From UBA946 sp031550725 (lineage in GTDB: Bacteria > Bacillota > Clostridia > Oscillospirales > Ruminococcaceae), in assembly GCA_031550725.1 (NCBI GenBank), contig JAVBOH010000005.1, forward strand, positions 23,889-87,888: DNA of 64,000 nt. Reading direction: 5' to 3'. Positions 51,955 through 61,474 of this stretch are shown in pieces. The first letter of the stretch is position 1, and each line of letters begins with the position of its first letter. The position numbers and the translations under genes were made by a program. The notes beneath the pieces were generated by a model. The model ran no database searches. It was not told the origin of the DNA and saw only the letters and a list, made by a program, of their open reading frames with translations.

Positions 51955-54282
51955 TTATCGTGATTTCTGTTTTGGTTTATATGTATTGTTGTCAAGCTGT
52001 GGTGACAGTGGTTTTTCATATTGTGGCTGAAGATTTGGCTTTGGATTTATACGCTCTGCACTGTAAGCAGTATCAGGAACAGCAATTACAACGCTTGAAA
52101 CTTTCATAGGCTCACGGTCTTGTGTTTCAACAGGAATTGGCTCTTTATCTGGAACATGATTTTTACTCAGCTCTGAATTAACAAAGTCTAGTCTGCTAGT
52201 CATTTTTGCAAGTTCTTCAGCATGTTCAAAAAGCTTTGACATGTTGTTTTTAGCTTCCTCAAGGTCACTTTTGGACTTATCAAGTGCAGATGAAAACTGT
52301 TGTATTTTCTGATTAATCTGCATTCCTGCAAGATTTTCTATACGTCTGACATTACCGATATTATTCCCAAGTGAAACCTCAGATGTATACTTAAGTTCAC
52401 CCTGTAATACAGCCACACATGGAGTTCCTGTTGAAAACAAATTGCTGTTTGCCGGATTTTTCTCAATAGAAATATCAAAACCAAAATACTTACCAAGCTT
52501 GATACTTTCATTTGTGGTTGAACAGCGAATAATTGCCTTTTCAATTTCATCGCCTGCATCAGCACGTTCTGTGAAAATCTTATCTCCAAGCTTTATAGCA
52601 AACTCAGCATTATCAGGGTGCTGTTCTTGATATGCCTTTAAGTCATTGCTTGTTTTTTGTAAAAGTCCTGCATAATCATCAATTCTCTGTGGTAAAATCC
52701 TTTCAGCCAACTCCTGCATTTTATATGCAGATTTTTTATGCTCTGCTTCAAGAGTTTTTAGCATTGCAATGTCATTATCAAGCTGAATTTTCTCTTTGAT
52801 TAATGGGTTACCACTAGCAATAGCTTGCATTTCAGAATATGTTAAAACAAGCTCATCAACGTCATCAGCAACTCGAACTGGATCTTTGGATGTCATAATC
52901 TGATTGATGAATTTCGCTTTGTTTGTGATAATTCCCATCATATACGAATCGAATGTTTCTTTGGTTAAATAGTGATAAACGCCCACTTCATTAAAGCTAT
53001 TACCCTGCCTAATTCCACGACCATCCTGCTGTGTTAAATCTGAAGGTTTCCATGGCACGTCCAAATGATGAATGGCACAAATTCTATCTTGAATATTTGT
53101 TCCTGTGCCTAATTTTGACGTGCTTGCAAGGATAAAACGTTTATCTCCACTACGCAATTTTTCAAACATTTCTGCTTTAGCTTTATCAGTTTGAGCATCG
53201 CCTGCAAAGCAAATTTCATCACTAGGTATGCCACGCTTTACAAGGTCCGATTTTATTGCTTCATATATAGAAAAATGGTCGCACCCGCAGGCGTTATCCC
53301 CATTAATTGCAATGTCACAAAAAACAATTTGTACTCCCTTTTGCTCCATAGTATCATAATAATTCTGCTCAAGATTATCTAAAAGCTTCATAACCTTACT
53401 GTCTGGTGTGGGTTCTGCATCTTTGAAAATACAGCGTGAATCAAGTCCTAATAACCTTGCTTCATGAGTAATTTTAAGCATGTTATCGCTGCTTGGATCT
53501 ACATTACCACCATGAATTGCTTCGGAACGTGCAGCCAATTCTTTCATATATGCTTTCTGCCTTTCATCAGGTTCTGCTGTAACCACAATAGGTTTTCCTG
53601 TCTTGATTTCAGGTACAGGAAGCTTTAACATATCAGCTGTTTGAACATCAGCAAACTCCTTAAACATCAACATTAATTCAGGAATATTCACAAACTTCGA
53701 GAAACGGTTTTTCATTCTGTAACCATCTCCAGCTGGCTTCATTTCAAGCTGTGAAACTACCTCTCCGAATGTACTTGCCCAATCGTCAAAGGTCTGTAAA
53801 TCAGCCTTTTTAAGTAGGTCTGGACGCAGATATCTTTGCATTACATATAGCTCTACGACTGAATTACTCACAGGTGTATCAAATAACAATTTAATTTTAT
53901 CAGCACCATCTTCATCTTCGCCGGCTATGTAATCAAGAGATAAATTCCAGTTGCCCGGAAACGCCTCTTTAACAGCCATCAAGACTTCATCATTAGTTGG
54001 AGCAGAGCCACGTTCTAAAGTGATTCTTTCAATATAGCTTTTTCTCCAATCCTTAATAGCTGCCTTTTCTTCTTCGGTTCTTTCTGGACGAAGGTTCTTG
54101 TTGTTGTAATAAACCTCACTGTCATCTAGTGAATGGAGAGTTTTAATATCTGCCTCTGTCACTCCATTTTCGCCAGGTTTAATTGTGATGTACTCGGTTT
54201 TATAACCACCTTTTCCATCAGATACTTCCATTGGGTAGCGATAAACGCTACGCTCATCCTGTCTTGTTTTACGAATTTTCAT
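51955..54282 (-). CDS. In-frame fusion of a sigma-like N-terminus with the C-terminal half of an SNF2/N6-methylase helicase
   Basis: 775 residues from ATG 54282. The first ~130 residues (MKIRKTRQDERSVYRYPMEV, PGENGVTEADIKTLHSLDDS, NWNLSLDYIAGEDEDGADK) match the N-terminus of short sigma-70-like proteins of conjugative elements. At about 53885 it switches to PVSNSVVELYVMQRYLRPDL, in the middle of the SNF2 domain of very large methylase-helicase proteins; the helicase C-terminal part is intact (LASTSKLGTGTNIQDRICAI, DVPWKPSDLTQQDGRGIRQG) plus a coiled-coil end. Motor motifs I-III and the methylase are gone, so it cannot work as a helicase. A large internal deletion is the simplest cause. Confidence 0.8.
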   Translation of the reverse strand: MKIRKTRQDERSVYRYPMEVSDGKGGYKTEYITIKPGENGVTEADIKTLHSLDDSEVYYNNKNLRPERTEEEKAAIKDWRKSYIERITLERGSAPTNDEVLMAVKEAFPGNWNLSLDYIAGEDEDGADKIKLLFDTPVSNSVVELYVMQRYLRPDLLKKADLQTFDDWASTFGEVVSQLEMKPAGDGYRMKNRFSKFVNIPELMLMFKEFADVQTADMLKLPVPEIKTGKPIVVTAEPDERQKAYMKELAARSEAIHGGNVDPSSDNMLKITHEARLLGLDSRCIFKDAEPTPDSKVMKLLDNLEQNYYDTMEQKGVQIVFCDIAINGDNACGCDHFSIYEAIKSDLVKRGIPSDEICFAGDAQTDKAKAEMFEKLRSGDKRFILASTSKLGTGTNIQDRICAIHHLDVPWKPSDLTQQDGRGIRQGNSFNEVGVYHYLTKETFDSYMMGIITNKAKFINQIMTSKDPVRVADDVDELVLTYSEMQAIASGNPLIKEKIQLDNDIAMLKTLEAEHKKSAYKMQELAERILPQRIDDYAGLLQKTSNDLKAYQEQHPDNAEFAIKLGDKIFTERADAGDEIEKAIIRCSTTNESIKLGKYFGFDISIEKNPANSNLFSTGTPCVAVLQGELKYTSEVSLGNNIGNVRRIENLAGMQINQKIQQFSSALDKSKSDLEEAKNNMSKLFEHAEELAKMTSRLDFVNSELSKNHVPDKEPIPVETQDREPMKVSSVVIAVPDTAYSAERINPKPNLQPQYEKPLSPQLDNNTYKPKQKSR

Positions 54283-54823
54283 TAAAATCCCTTGCCTTTC
54301 TGCCTGTTTCTTGCAGAGGGCGTGGAATACAAATATCAAATACGCAATGAAAGTACACCAATAGAAAAAGCCTGATTATGGCATAAGGAAAAAAGGGTAC
54401 TTCTATCGCACTCATCACAATTTTCATTGTGACGGTATTGATATCTGTATCCAAGTTTGAATTCAATAATGAACCATACTATTTTCTCGTTCAACTGGCG
54501 AACATACAGTTGTTAATATTTGCGATAAAAATTACAACATAAGTAGAACAATATCAAATGATAAATATATGAGTTTTCTCGCTGAAAAATACGGACTTAA
54601 TCTCCCTGGATTAACACTTCGTGGTGCTGTTCCATTGCCAAGCTTGGAAAAGGTGCAAATATAACCACCGATGTTCTTCTGAAGATTTGTGCAGCAATGG
54701 ATTGTGCTTTAGATGACATCATGGAAACTATAAAAGATTAATAAGGTGTATGTATTTATTACCATTAAGCGATAAAAATTGGTATTTGGTAAAACTATCA
54801 ATGCAAAAACAGGAGGATTTAAC
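54283..54823. other. Intergenic region with gene remnants
   Basis: Contains the XRE fragment at 54637-54741 and an open but startless stretch just left of it (TGEHTVVNICDKNYNISRTI, then MSFLAEKYGLNLPGLTLRGA) that I cannot place. A GGAGG site for the 54824 gene is at the right end. Confidence 0.4.
54637..54741 (+). pseudogene. XRE-type regulator C-terminal fragment
   Basis: AKLGKGANITTDVLLKICAA, then MDCALDDIMETIKD and a stop at 54739-54741, is the last part of a Cro/C1 HTH domain (xxLxKICxALxCxLxDIM). The N-terminal helices are missing. Confidence 0.75.
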
Positions 54824-55693
54824 ATGCAAATAATTCAAGATTTCATGCAGGTTTATATGTATGAGTTAGAAAAGTTCTTAGAACTAAAAAAGTCAGAAAT
54901 AAGACAAGTATCATTTCAATCAGATGAAGCAAATACTGATAGACCACTGAAAGAATTTCTCAAAAAAACTATCGAATCATCTTTTTCATCCATTCCAAAT
55001 AGCACTAGCATAGCTTCAATAAAATTTGAAGACACTGTTGGCATTGATGTTGATATATTAAAAGAAATAAGGATTACCCAAGTTCTACTTCCAGAGGATA
55101 TCACCGATGAAATAAAAGAAATTTTAAAAGCAACAAAAAATGCGATATATACCAACCCAGATATGTGTCTTAAAATTTTGTACAATAATAATATATTCTA
55201 TGAGACTGTAGAATTAAAATCAACGAAACAGGATTCTATTCCTGGTTCTAGTATCCAACAGATTCTTCCTGATGAATGGGTGATTTTTATTAAACATTCT
55301 AACAATAATGTAGATATTACAACAGGACAATACATACATGCGATTAATTCTAAGATGCAATTCCCAGATCGTAGTCCAAGACCACAGGTTTCTTTTAAGG
55401 AAATGACAAACTGGAATCAAGCTAATCGAATTCTTTCATATTCATCATTGATATATAAAAAAGATCAAGAAGAACAGGCAAAATATAATTTGATTAGCGA
55501 TTGGCAGAATGTCCTTTCTGAACGTTGGATAGATATGCTATTTAATACCACTAGGGTGCACAATAACGACCCTTGGTTTAATAACAATATGAGAAAATTT
55601 ATATTAATTTTTTTAGAACGCTATGAGGCATTATCAGATGATGAAAAGTTCAACTTTAAGGATAGAATACAATCACTTACAAAAAAAGAATAG
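54824..55693 (+). CDS. Putative type II restriction endonuclease, module 1
   Basis: 289 residues from ATG 54824 (AGGAGGA upstream). No clear family, but location decides: it converges on a C5-cytosine methyltransferase gene with a shared terminator. Acidic and basic residues in the region EWVIFIKHSNNNVDITTGQY and FPDRSPRPQVSFKEM could be part of a nuclease core, which is speculation. Downstream partner methyltransferase is frameshifted, so if this enzyme is active the host needs another protecting methylase. Confidence 0.6.
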   Translation: MQIIQDFMQVYMYELEKFLELKKSEIRQVSFQSDEANTDRPLKEFLKKTIESSFSSIPNSTSIASIKFEDTVGIDVDILKEIRITQVLLPEDITDEIKEILKATKNAIYTNPDMCLKILYNNNIFYETVELKSTKQDSIPGSSIQQILPDEWVIFIKHSNNNVDITTGQYIHAINSKMQFPDRSPRPQVSFKEMTNWNQANRILSYSSLIYKKDQEEQAKYNLISDWQNVLSERWIDMLFNTTRVHNNDPWFNNNMRKFILIFLERYEALSDDEKFNFKDRIQSLTKKE

Positions 55694-55714
55694 TCAATTG
55701 GTAGTTCAAGCAAA

Positions 55715-55752
55715 AAACGCCAAAGTTTCCAATACTGAAACTTTGGCGTTTT
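55715..55752. terminator. Bidirectional terminator between R and M genes, module 1
   Basis: Perfect 15-bp stem AAACGCCAAAGTTTC (55715-55729) and GAAACTTTGGCGTTT (55737-55751) with a 7-base loop and runs of A before and T after. Confidence 0.92.
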
Positions 55753-55753
55753 G

Positions 55754-57000
55754 TTATTCTTTAAAGTACTTTTCCCACATTTCTTCCAAACGCATAGCAA
55801 TGTTATAACCCAAAACACATGGCACTGCATTCCCTATAATCTTATAGGCGTCACTTGCACTTACAGCTTTATTAGAATCTGTTTTAGGGCGTATAAACTG
55901 GTAGTCATCAGGGAATGTTTGAATTCTTGCACACTCTCTAATTGTCAACCTTCTTTGTTCCAATCCTTGATTAAGTTCATCTTCATGTGTACCGCCATTT
56001 TCAATATTGAGTCTTCTAAATTCTATATTTCCATGATGTTCTGACCGGATGGTCGGAGATATTGATTCTAACTTTATCTCAATGTTACCTTGACCCTTTA
56101 GCATGTATTTTGCTTTAGAATACCTTGTTTGATCAATGTCGCTAGATTTCTCTGGTTCATCTAAGCCACTAAGAATCTCTCGACAAGTTACAAATGAATA
56201 GAGATTATCTCCATCTACAATGTATGAATGCGTTTCTACAGGGTAGGGGTCAAATCTTATATTATTTTCAAGATCAAGCAGTGCTATTAGCGCCTCCTTT
56301 TTAACGAATTCCTCTTAAACCCATAAAATATAACTCGTTCTCTTGATTGTGGTACACCATAATTTGCAGCGTGTAAAACTCTAGCCGGAGTGACGATATA
56401 TCCACCGTCTGCAGCATTGGCAAAATCATGCTCTATTACTTTCTTTACGTCCTCAAGTGTTGTTAGACCCTTTACGTTTTCGGCAATAAATACAGATGGT
56501 TGAACAAAACTAACAACCTCTTTCATCCACATATATAATTTGCCTCTGCCCTCTACCGTAGGTTCATCAACTTCTAGTTTCTCACCATTATGACTTTTAT
56601 CCGAATTAAAGACCTTCCGTTTTCCCGCAATAGAAAAATCTTGACAGGGAAAGCCGCCTGTAACAACATCAATATCATTGGGGAATACTTTTTCTCCTGA
56701 CTGTGCCCTCTTTACAAGATCCACAATGCTTTCAATGTGATATATCTCGTTTGTATTATCGTATATTTTATCAAAGTATGAGACCCATGCTGATTTTGCA
56801 TCAGGTCGTATATCGTTTGCAAATACAGTCTGGAACATTGTCTTTTTTACATTAACCCAATCTCCAAAATCCTGTTCTATCCAATCCGGGTGTATTTCTG
56901 TATTTATTGAACGCTTCAAGCACCTAAAACCGCCTTCGAAATCTATGTCTATTCCGCCACAGCCACTGAACAAGGGTAAGACTCTTCGCTTCTTTGTCAT
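55754..57000 (-). pseudogene. DNA (cytosine-5) methyltransferase, module 1, single frameshift
   Basis: C5-methyltransferase with FSGCGGIDIDFEGG (motif I), GGFPCQDFSIAGKR (motif IV, catalytic cysteine), ENVKG (VI), QSRERVIFYGF (VIII). At a run of five T on the plus strand (56298-56302) the frame breaks (…FKRNSLKRRR stop at 56287). One extra base would restore it: the other frame continues without stops through SPTIRSEHHGNIEFRR and SASDAYKIIGNAVPCVLGYN (motif X) to the stop at 55754. It is about 70% similar to the methyltransferase at 60183-61427. Could be a slippage mutation, phase variation or an assembly error. Confidence 0.88.
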
Positions 57001-57467
57001 GCTAAACCCCCATTACTAATGTTTTTAGTGAATGCATATTATATCACTATTAATATTATTAAACTCATGAGTATTTAAGCACAAAATATCAATATAAGAC
57101 TTTTCCTAATACAAATATTTTATTATGTAGCATATTCAAATCTATTTCAATAAGTAATAATTTTAATTATGATATAGAAAACATTATTTTAATTTCAAAC
57201 GAAAAATGGTTGCAATATTTAAAACAGGATGGAAGAATAATAAAAAACATATTGAATCCTACTGAGGAAATGCAGAATGCTGCACTCAACAATAATTTCA
57301 AATCTTATAATTATATTGATAAGCCGAACCTTGCTGCTACAGATTATATATTTAACAATGAGAAACTTGATAGTGTTGAGATTAATGATGAAATTGCACC
57401 TTCATTAGAACAGGTTGTAGAAATTGAATTGCAAAAAAACATAGAACTCTATAATTCAAACAATTAA
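57001..57467 (+). pseudogene. Startless remnant with an NPTEEMQ repeat-type segment
   Basis: An open plus-strand frame from about 57108 to 57467 has no start codon. ILNPTEEMQNAALNNNFKSY is the type of ~16-residue repeat found in proteins with [I..I.NPTEEMQLAAV] units. The end is LQKNIELYNSNN. It is a tail of a lost gene. Nothing recognisable in 57001-57107 besides the region upstream of the methyltransferase. Confidence 0.5.
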
Positions 57468-58372
57468 AATATATTTATAATTAAACAGAATTGTTTTGAT
57501 TTTTACATAAAAGCGATTTTTTCTTTATTTGAAGTTGAAGAGTTTAGTGTTGCGTGTGGATTTGTATATTCAAGTGGCATTAAACTAATTGAGGATGAAA
57601 TAAACAAATTACTTTCTCAAAATAAAACATTCAAAATTTTAGCTGGCAGCTTACAGAATTATTTTACAAGTAATATAATTGATTCAATGGATATAGAAAC
57701 AGCTATTCAATTAAATGCATTAATTAAGAAAGGTGTACAACTAAAGACTATTACTGAACAATTCTATCATGGAAAACTTTATGTTTTAAAAACTAATAAA
57801 TATACATTTATCATATAAGGCTCAACCAATTTTAGTAAAAATGCTTTTAGAAATAATAATGAATTAGATAATTTATTTATATATCAACCAAATGATTTAA
57901 ATATACATTCTGACCATTTTGATAAACTTTGGTTAAGTGCAAAGGAAATCAATGAATTATCTGAGCAAAAATTTAGCCAAAATCCTAATTTAAATTTTGA
58001 AAATCCATCAATTCAAACAATTGACAGAACTACATTTGATGCAAAAGTTGAAGCGATAGATGATATTAATTTAAAAAACAGATTATTAAATTGGCTAGAA
58101 CATTCACCGTCAAATATATATGACAATATTGAAGTTGCTTCATGTGAATATATAGCTATAGAATTTAATGATAGAAAAATAATTGTACTCGAATCCTTTT
58201 TTCCTAAAAATTCGTATTTTGTCTTTAATGATTTAATAGTCAAACAACTACTAAAGTAATTGATGGAAAAAATAAAAGTGAAGTATTTGAATTAAGCGGA
58301 ATGGAAAAGAGAGGTTATCACATACGAGAAAAATTAAAACTTGAACTCAAGATAAAAAGTTATTTTATGTGA
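57468..58372 (+). pseudogene. Decayed PLD-superfamily nuclease (NgoFVII-like or helicase-associated)
   Basis: Open frame FSLFEVEEFSVACGFVYSSG … QFYHGKLYVLKTNKYTFII, then a TAA at 57816, then GSTNFSKNAFRNNNELDNLF in the same frame. H-x-K followed by GSTNxS is the catalytic signature of PLD-type restriction nucleases. A second lesion, a frameshift near 58237, separates FVFNDLIV from STTKVIDGKNKSEVFELSGM, which closes at 58372. No start codon. Two or more inactivating changes, so dead. Confidence 0.72.
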
Positions 58373-58495
58373 TATACCATAATTTATCAATTGCTTGCAC
58401 TTAATAAAATGATCTATTATAACACAATTGTAAAGTTTTAATTTATAAATGCTTTTTAATTAAGCGTTAGGTCAATACCTCCATTAAATATAATG
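58373..58495. other. Short noncoding gap left of the IS
   Basis: AT-rich, no gene; ends in the target duplication TAATG (58491-58495). Confidence 0.5.
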
Positions 58496-60055
58496 TATAG
58501 CCCTGAGCAAAACTCACCAAACCTAGAAAAGAAAAGGTTTTAAGGGCATAAAGTTTAAAATTTGTCACTCAAAATATATAGAAACAGCCAACCAACTTTG
58601 GTATAATTAAAATGTAAAGAAAACCACACGAAAGGGGTTGGCTGTTATCTATCGTCAAGAAATAATACAGGACATTTCATTTTTCACATCAGCACCGAAA
58701 GCAAGTTTTTATGATAAACTGTTTTTAAACTTAGATTTATCAGAGTTTCCTGAATCAACTGCCAAAACTGGCAGAAACGGATACTCAAAAAGAGCATTGT
58801 TATGTGCTTTTATTGTTATGAAATGTGAGTGTTTTTCCTGTATCACAGATCTTGTAGATTTTTTATTGAATAATCTGATTATCGCACATTACTGTGGTTT
58901 CAATATCATGAAACCATTACCATCATATTGGACTTTTGACCGTTTTATCAGAACACTTGATAATGATATTCTTAAAAATCTTATGCAATCACAAGTACTC
59001 AAATTATCTGAACTTGGAATTATTGATACATCATTTATCGCTCTTGATTCTACTCCAATTTCAGCAAATACATCCCAAAACAATCCTAAATCTTTTGGAA
59101 AGAATAAGTTTTCAAAAGATAATCAGCCTCACTGTGACAAGGATTGTGGATTAGGTGTTCATACTGCTTCAAATCAGATTAATGAGCGTAAATTCGATTA
59201 CTATTGGGGTTACAAAAATCATGTTTTGGTTGATTGCATTACTGGCTTACCACTATATGAAATTACAACTACTGCTAATGTTTCAGACAGTACTGTAACT
59301 CTTGATATTCTAAGCCAAACCAATGAATTTATCTCAATAAATGAATGTACTTTCTTAGCTGATAAAGCTTATGATGTTAAAGCAATTTACAACACTGTAA
59401 AAGAAGTTTATCATGGTAATTGTGTTATTCCACTTAATCAACGCAACACCAAAAATCCTAAGAAATTACCTAGTGGTCATCCTATTTGTGAAGCTGGACT
59501 TGCTATGAATAAAGATGGTAAATTTTCTGATAGCGGTAGAACACGTCAGAAATATTGCTGCCCATTTAAAAATTCAAAATCTAGCGAATTCCCATGTCAG
59601 CATAAAAATTGGAACAATGGCAAAAAACACAGAGGCTGTACAAAATATGTTACTCTCCCTGATGATTACAGACTTTCTATCGACCGAGAATGTGTTTCCT
59701 TCAAGAAAATTTATGCTCTTAGGTCTGAAGCTGAACGTTACAATTCTCGCTTTAAACTTACGGGACAGGAACGCTTATGGGTTCATAGTTTTAATGCAGC
59801 TTCTAATCTTAATACTGTCGCTCATATTGCGTTATTAGCTGTTGATCATGCTGCTGTTGTCACTAAGTCCAAGAGCTCTTATCGTTCTCTAAAATCTTCT
59901 AAGCGCTCTGCTTAATTCCATATTTTTATATTTTATTGTGACTTGAAGTTTTTGCTTTAGGTATGCTTTTTATGCTCTTTTTTAAGGGCTCCTTTTCGAT
60001 TTCAATTTCAATTTTTTAGTCACTATTTTTTTATAGTGTTTTGCTCATCTCTATA
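58496..60055 (+). mobile_element. IS1182-like insertion sequence, 1560 bp, TSD TAATG
   Basis: Ends are imperfect inverted repeats: left TATAGCCCTGAGCAAAAC (58496) and right, read inverted, TATAGAGATGAGCAAAAC (from 60055). The flanks repeat TAATG (58491-58495 and 60056-60060), a 5-bp target duplication. One transposase gene fills it. The empty site would be AAATA-TAATG-TAATT. Confidence 0.85.
58638..59915 (+). CDS. IS1182-type DDE transposase
   Basis: 425 residues. N-terminal DUF772-like region (GRNGYSKRALLCAFIVMKCE), DDE core with FIALDSTPISANTSQ, VLVDCITGLPLYEITT and FLADKAYDVKAI, and the C-terminal RSEAERYNSRFKLTGQERLW with the last catalytic glutamate. Start is the TTG at 58638, with AAAGGGG adjoining; no better alternative. 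Looks intact and possibly active. Confidence 0.92.
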   Translation: MAVIYRQEIIQDISFFTSAPKASFYDKLFLNLDLSEFPESTAKTGRNGYSKRALLCAFIVMKCECFSCITDLVDFLLNNLIIAHYCGFNIMKPLPSYWTFDRFIRTLDNDILKNLMQSQVLKLSELGIIDTSFIALDSTPISANTSQNNPKSFGKNKFSKDNQPHCDKDCGLGVHTASNQINERKFDYYWGYKNHVLVDCITGLPLYEITTTANVSDSTVTLDILSQTNEFISINECTFLADKAYDVKAIYNTVKEVYHGNCVIPLNQRNTKNPKKLPSGHPICEAGLAMNKDGKFSDSGRTRQKYCCPFKNSKSSEFPCQHKNWNNGKKHRGCTKYVTLPDDYRLSIDRECVSFKKIYALRSEAERYNSRFKLTGQERLWVHSFNAASNLNTVAHIALLAVDHAAVVTKSKSSYRSLKSSKRSA

Positions 60056-60060
60056 TAATG

Positions 60061-60182
60061 TAATTATTACGAATCCTTACAAATTCATATTAAATTAGTT
60101 GATTAGATTATTATATTATGGTAAAATGATTGTAGTTTAATTATATTATTTGAATTGTAAAATAATATATGGAGGATTTAAT
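60061..60182. other. Upstream region of methyltransferase 2
   Basis: AT-rich gap with the promoter and the GGAGG site (about 60172) for the ATG at 60183. No gene. Confidence 0.5.
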
Positions 60183-61427
60183 ATGATAAAAAAAAGGTTG
60201 CTCTCGCTATTTAGTGGATGTGGAGGGATGGATATTGGTTTTGAAGGTGGTTTCAAATGTCTAAAGCGGTCTATCAATACACAGATGCATCCTGATTGGA
60301 TAAATAATGATGATGGTGGTGATTTCGTTAAGGTTGAAACTACTGGATTTCAAACTGTTTTTGCAGATGATATTAGACCCGATGCTAAAGCAGCTTGGGT
60401 ATCCTATTTCAATCGAATATATGATAATGCTAATGATATATATAGGCTTGAAAGTATTGTTGACATTGTAAAGAAGGCATATACCAATAAAAACATTTTC
60501 CCAACAAATATTGACATTATAACAGGAGGTTTTCCTTGTCAAGATTTTTCTGTTTCTGGAAAAAGAAAAGGATTCAATTCAGATAAAAATCATAACGGTA
60601 AAGTTTTAGATTTTGATGAACCTACTTTTGCAAATAGAGGACAACTTTATATGTGGATGAAGGAAGCGGTTAGTATTGTTCAGCCACTAATGTTTGTTGC
60701 TGAAAATGTAAAAGGACTTACTACATTAGAAGATGTAAAAGAAGTTATTGAACATGATTTTACAAATGCTGCTGATGGGGGGTATCTTGTTATTCCTGCT
60801 AGAGTGCTTCATGCTGCAAATTATGGAGTACCACAGTCAAGGGAACGTGTAATATTTTATGGGTTCAAAAAAAAAGCGTTAAAAGAAGAAGCATTATTTG
60901 CATTGCATAATCTTGATACTCATCCTGAATTCGACCCATATCCAGCACCAACCCATGCATATAATGTTTGTGGTGAAAATCTAGTCCCTTTTGTAACATG
61001 TAGAGAAGCATTTACAGGTTTAAAAGAACCTAGTGAATCTAATGATATTGCACAAACCAAGTATTCAAAAGCAGCATACTTAAAAAAGGGACAGGGAAAT
61101 ATTGAAATCAAATTAGATAATATATCCCCAACTATTAGATCTGAACATCATGGCAATATCGAATTTAGAAGGTTAAATCCAGAAAATGGCGGTACTCACA
61201 TCAATGAAATACAAACTGGATTAGAACAAAGAAGATTAACTGTTAGAGAATGTGCAAGACTTCAAACATTTCCAGATGATTATCAATTTATATTACCTAA
61301 GACATTTCTTAATAAAAGTGTTAGTGCAAGTGATGCATATAAAATTATTGGGAATGCTGTTCCATGTGTGCTAGGTTACAATATTGCTATGAGATTATCA
61401 GAGAATTGGGACAAATACTTTAAATAA
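60183..61427 (+). CDS. DNA (cytosine-5) methyltransferase, module 2
   Basis: 414 residues from ATG 60183 (GGAGG upstream; the longer ORF start at 60150 has none). Motifs I FSGCGGMDIGFEGG, IV GGFPCQDFSVSGKRKGF, VI ENVKGLTT, VIII QSRERVIFYG, IX-X SASDAYKIIGNAVP. Close homologue of the frameshifted methyltransferase at 55754-57000 and could protect both modules' sites if specificity is shared. It converges on the restriction-type gene at 61475-62614. Confidence 0.95.
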   Translation: MIKKRLLSLFSGCGGMDIGFEGGFKCLKRSINTQMHPDWINNDDGGDFVKVETTGFQTVFADDIRPDAKAAWVSYFNRIYDNANDIYRLESIVDIVKKAYTNKNIFPTNIDIITGGFPCQDFSVSGKRKGFNSDKNHNGKVLDFDEPTFANRGQLYMWMKEAVSIVQPLMFVAENVKGLTTLEDVKEVIEHDFTNAADGGYLVIPARVLHAANYGVPQSRERVIFYGFKKKALKEEALFALHNLDTHPEFDPYPAPTHAYNVCGENLVPFVTCREAFTGLKEPSESNDIAQTKYSKAAYLKKGQGNIEIKLDNISPTIRSEHHGNIEFRRLNPENGGTHINEIQTGLEQRRLTVRECARLQTFPDDYQFILPKTFLNKSVSASDAYKIIGNAVPCVLGYNIAMRLSENWDKYFK

Positions 61428-61431
61428 GCCA

Positions 61432-61466
61432 AAAAGCTATACCATGTCAATACGGTATAGCTTTTT
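61432..61466. terminator. Bidirectional terminator between M and R genes, module 2
   Basis: AAAAAGCTATACC (61433-61445) pairs with GGTATAGCTTTTTT (61453-61466). Confidence 0.9.
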
Positions 61467-61474
61467 TGATGATT

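Noticed and set aside
54269..54466. 65-codon minus-strand ORF with a hydrophobic stretch
   Set aside because: Overlaps the start of the SNF2 fusion gene; hydrophobicity alone is weak evidence in AT-rich DNA.
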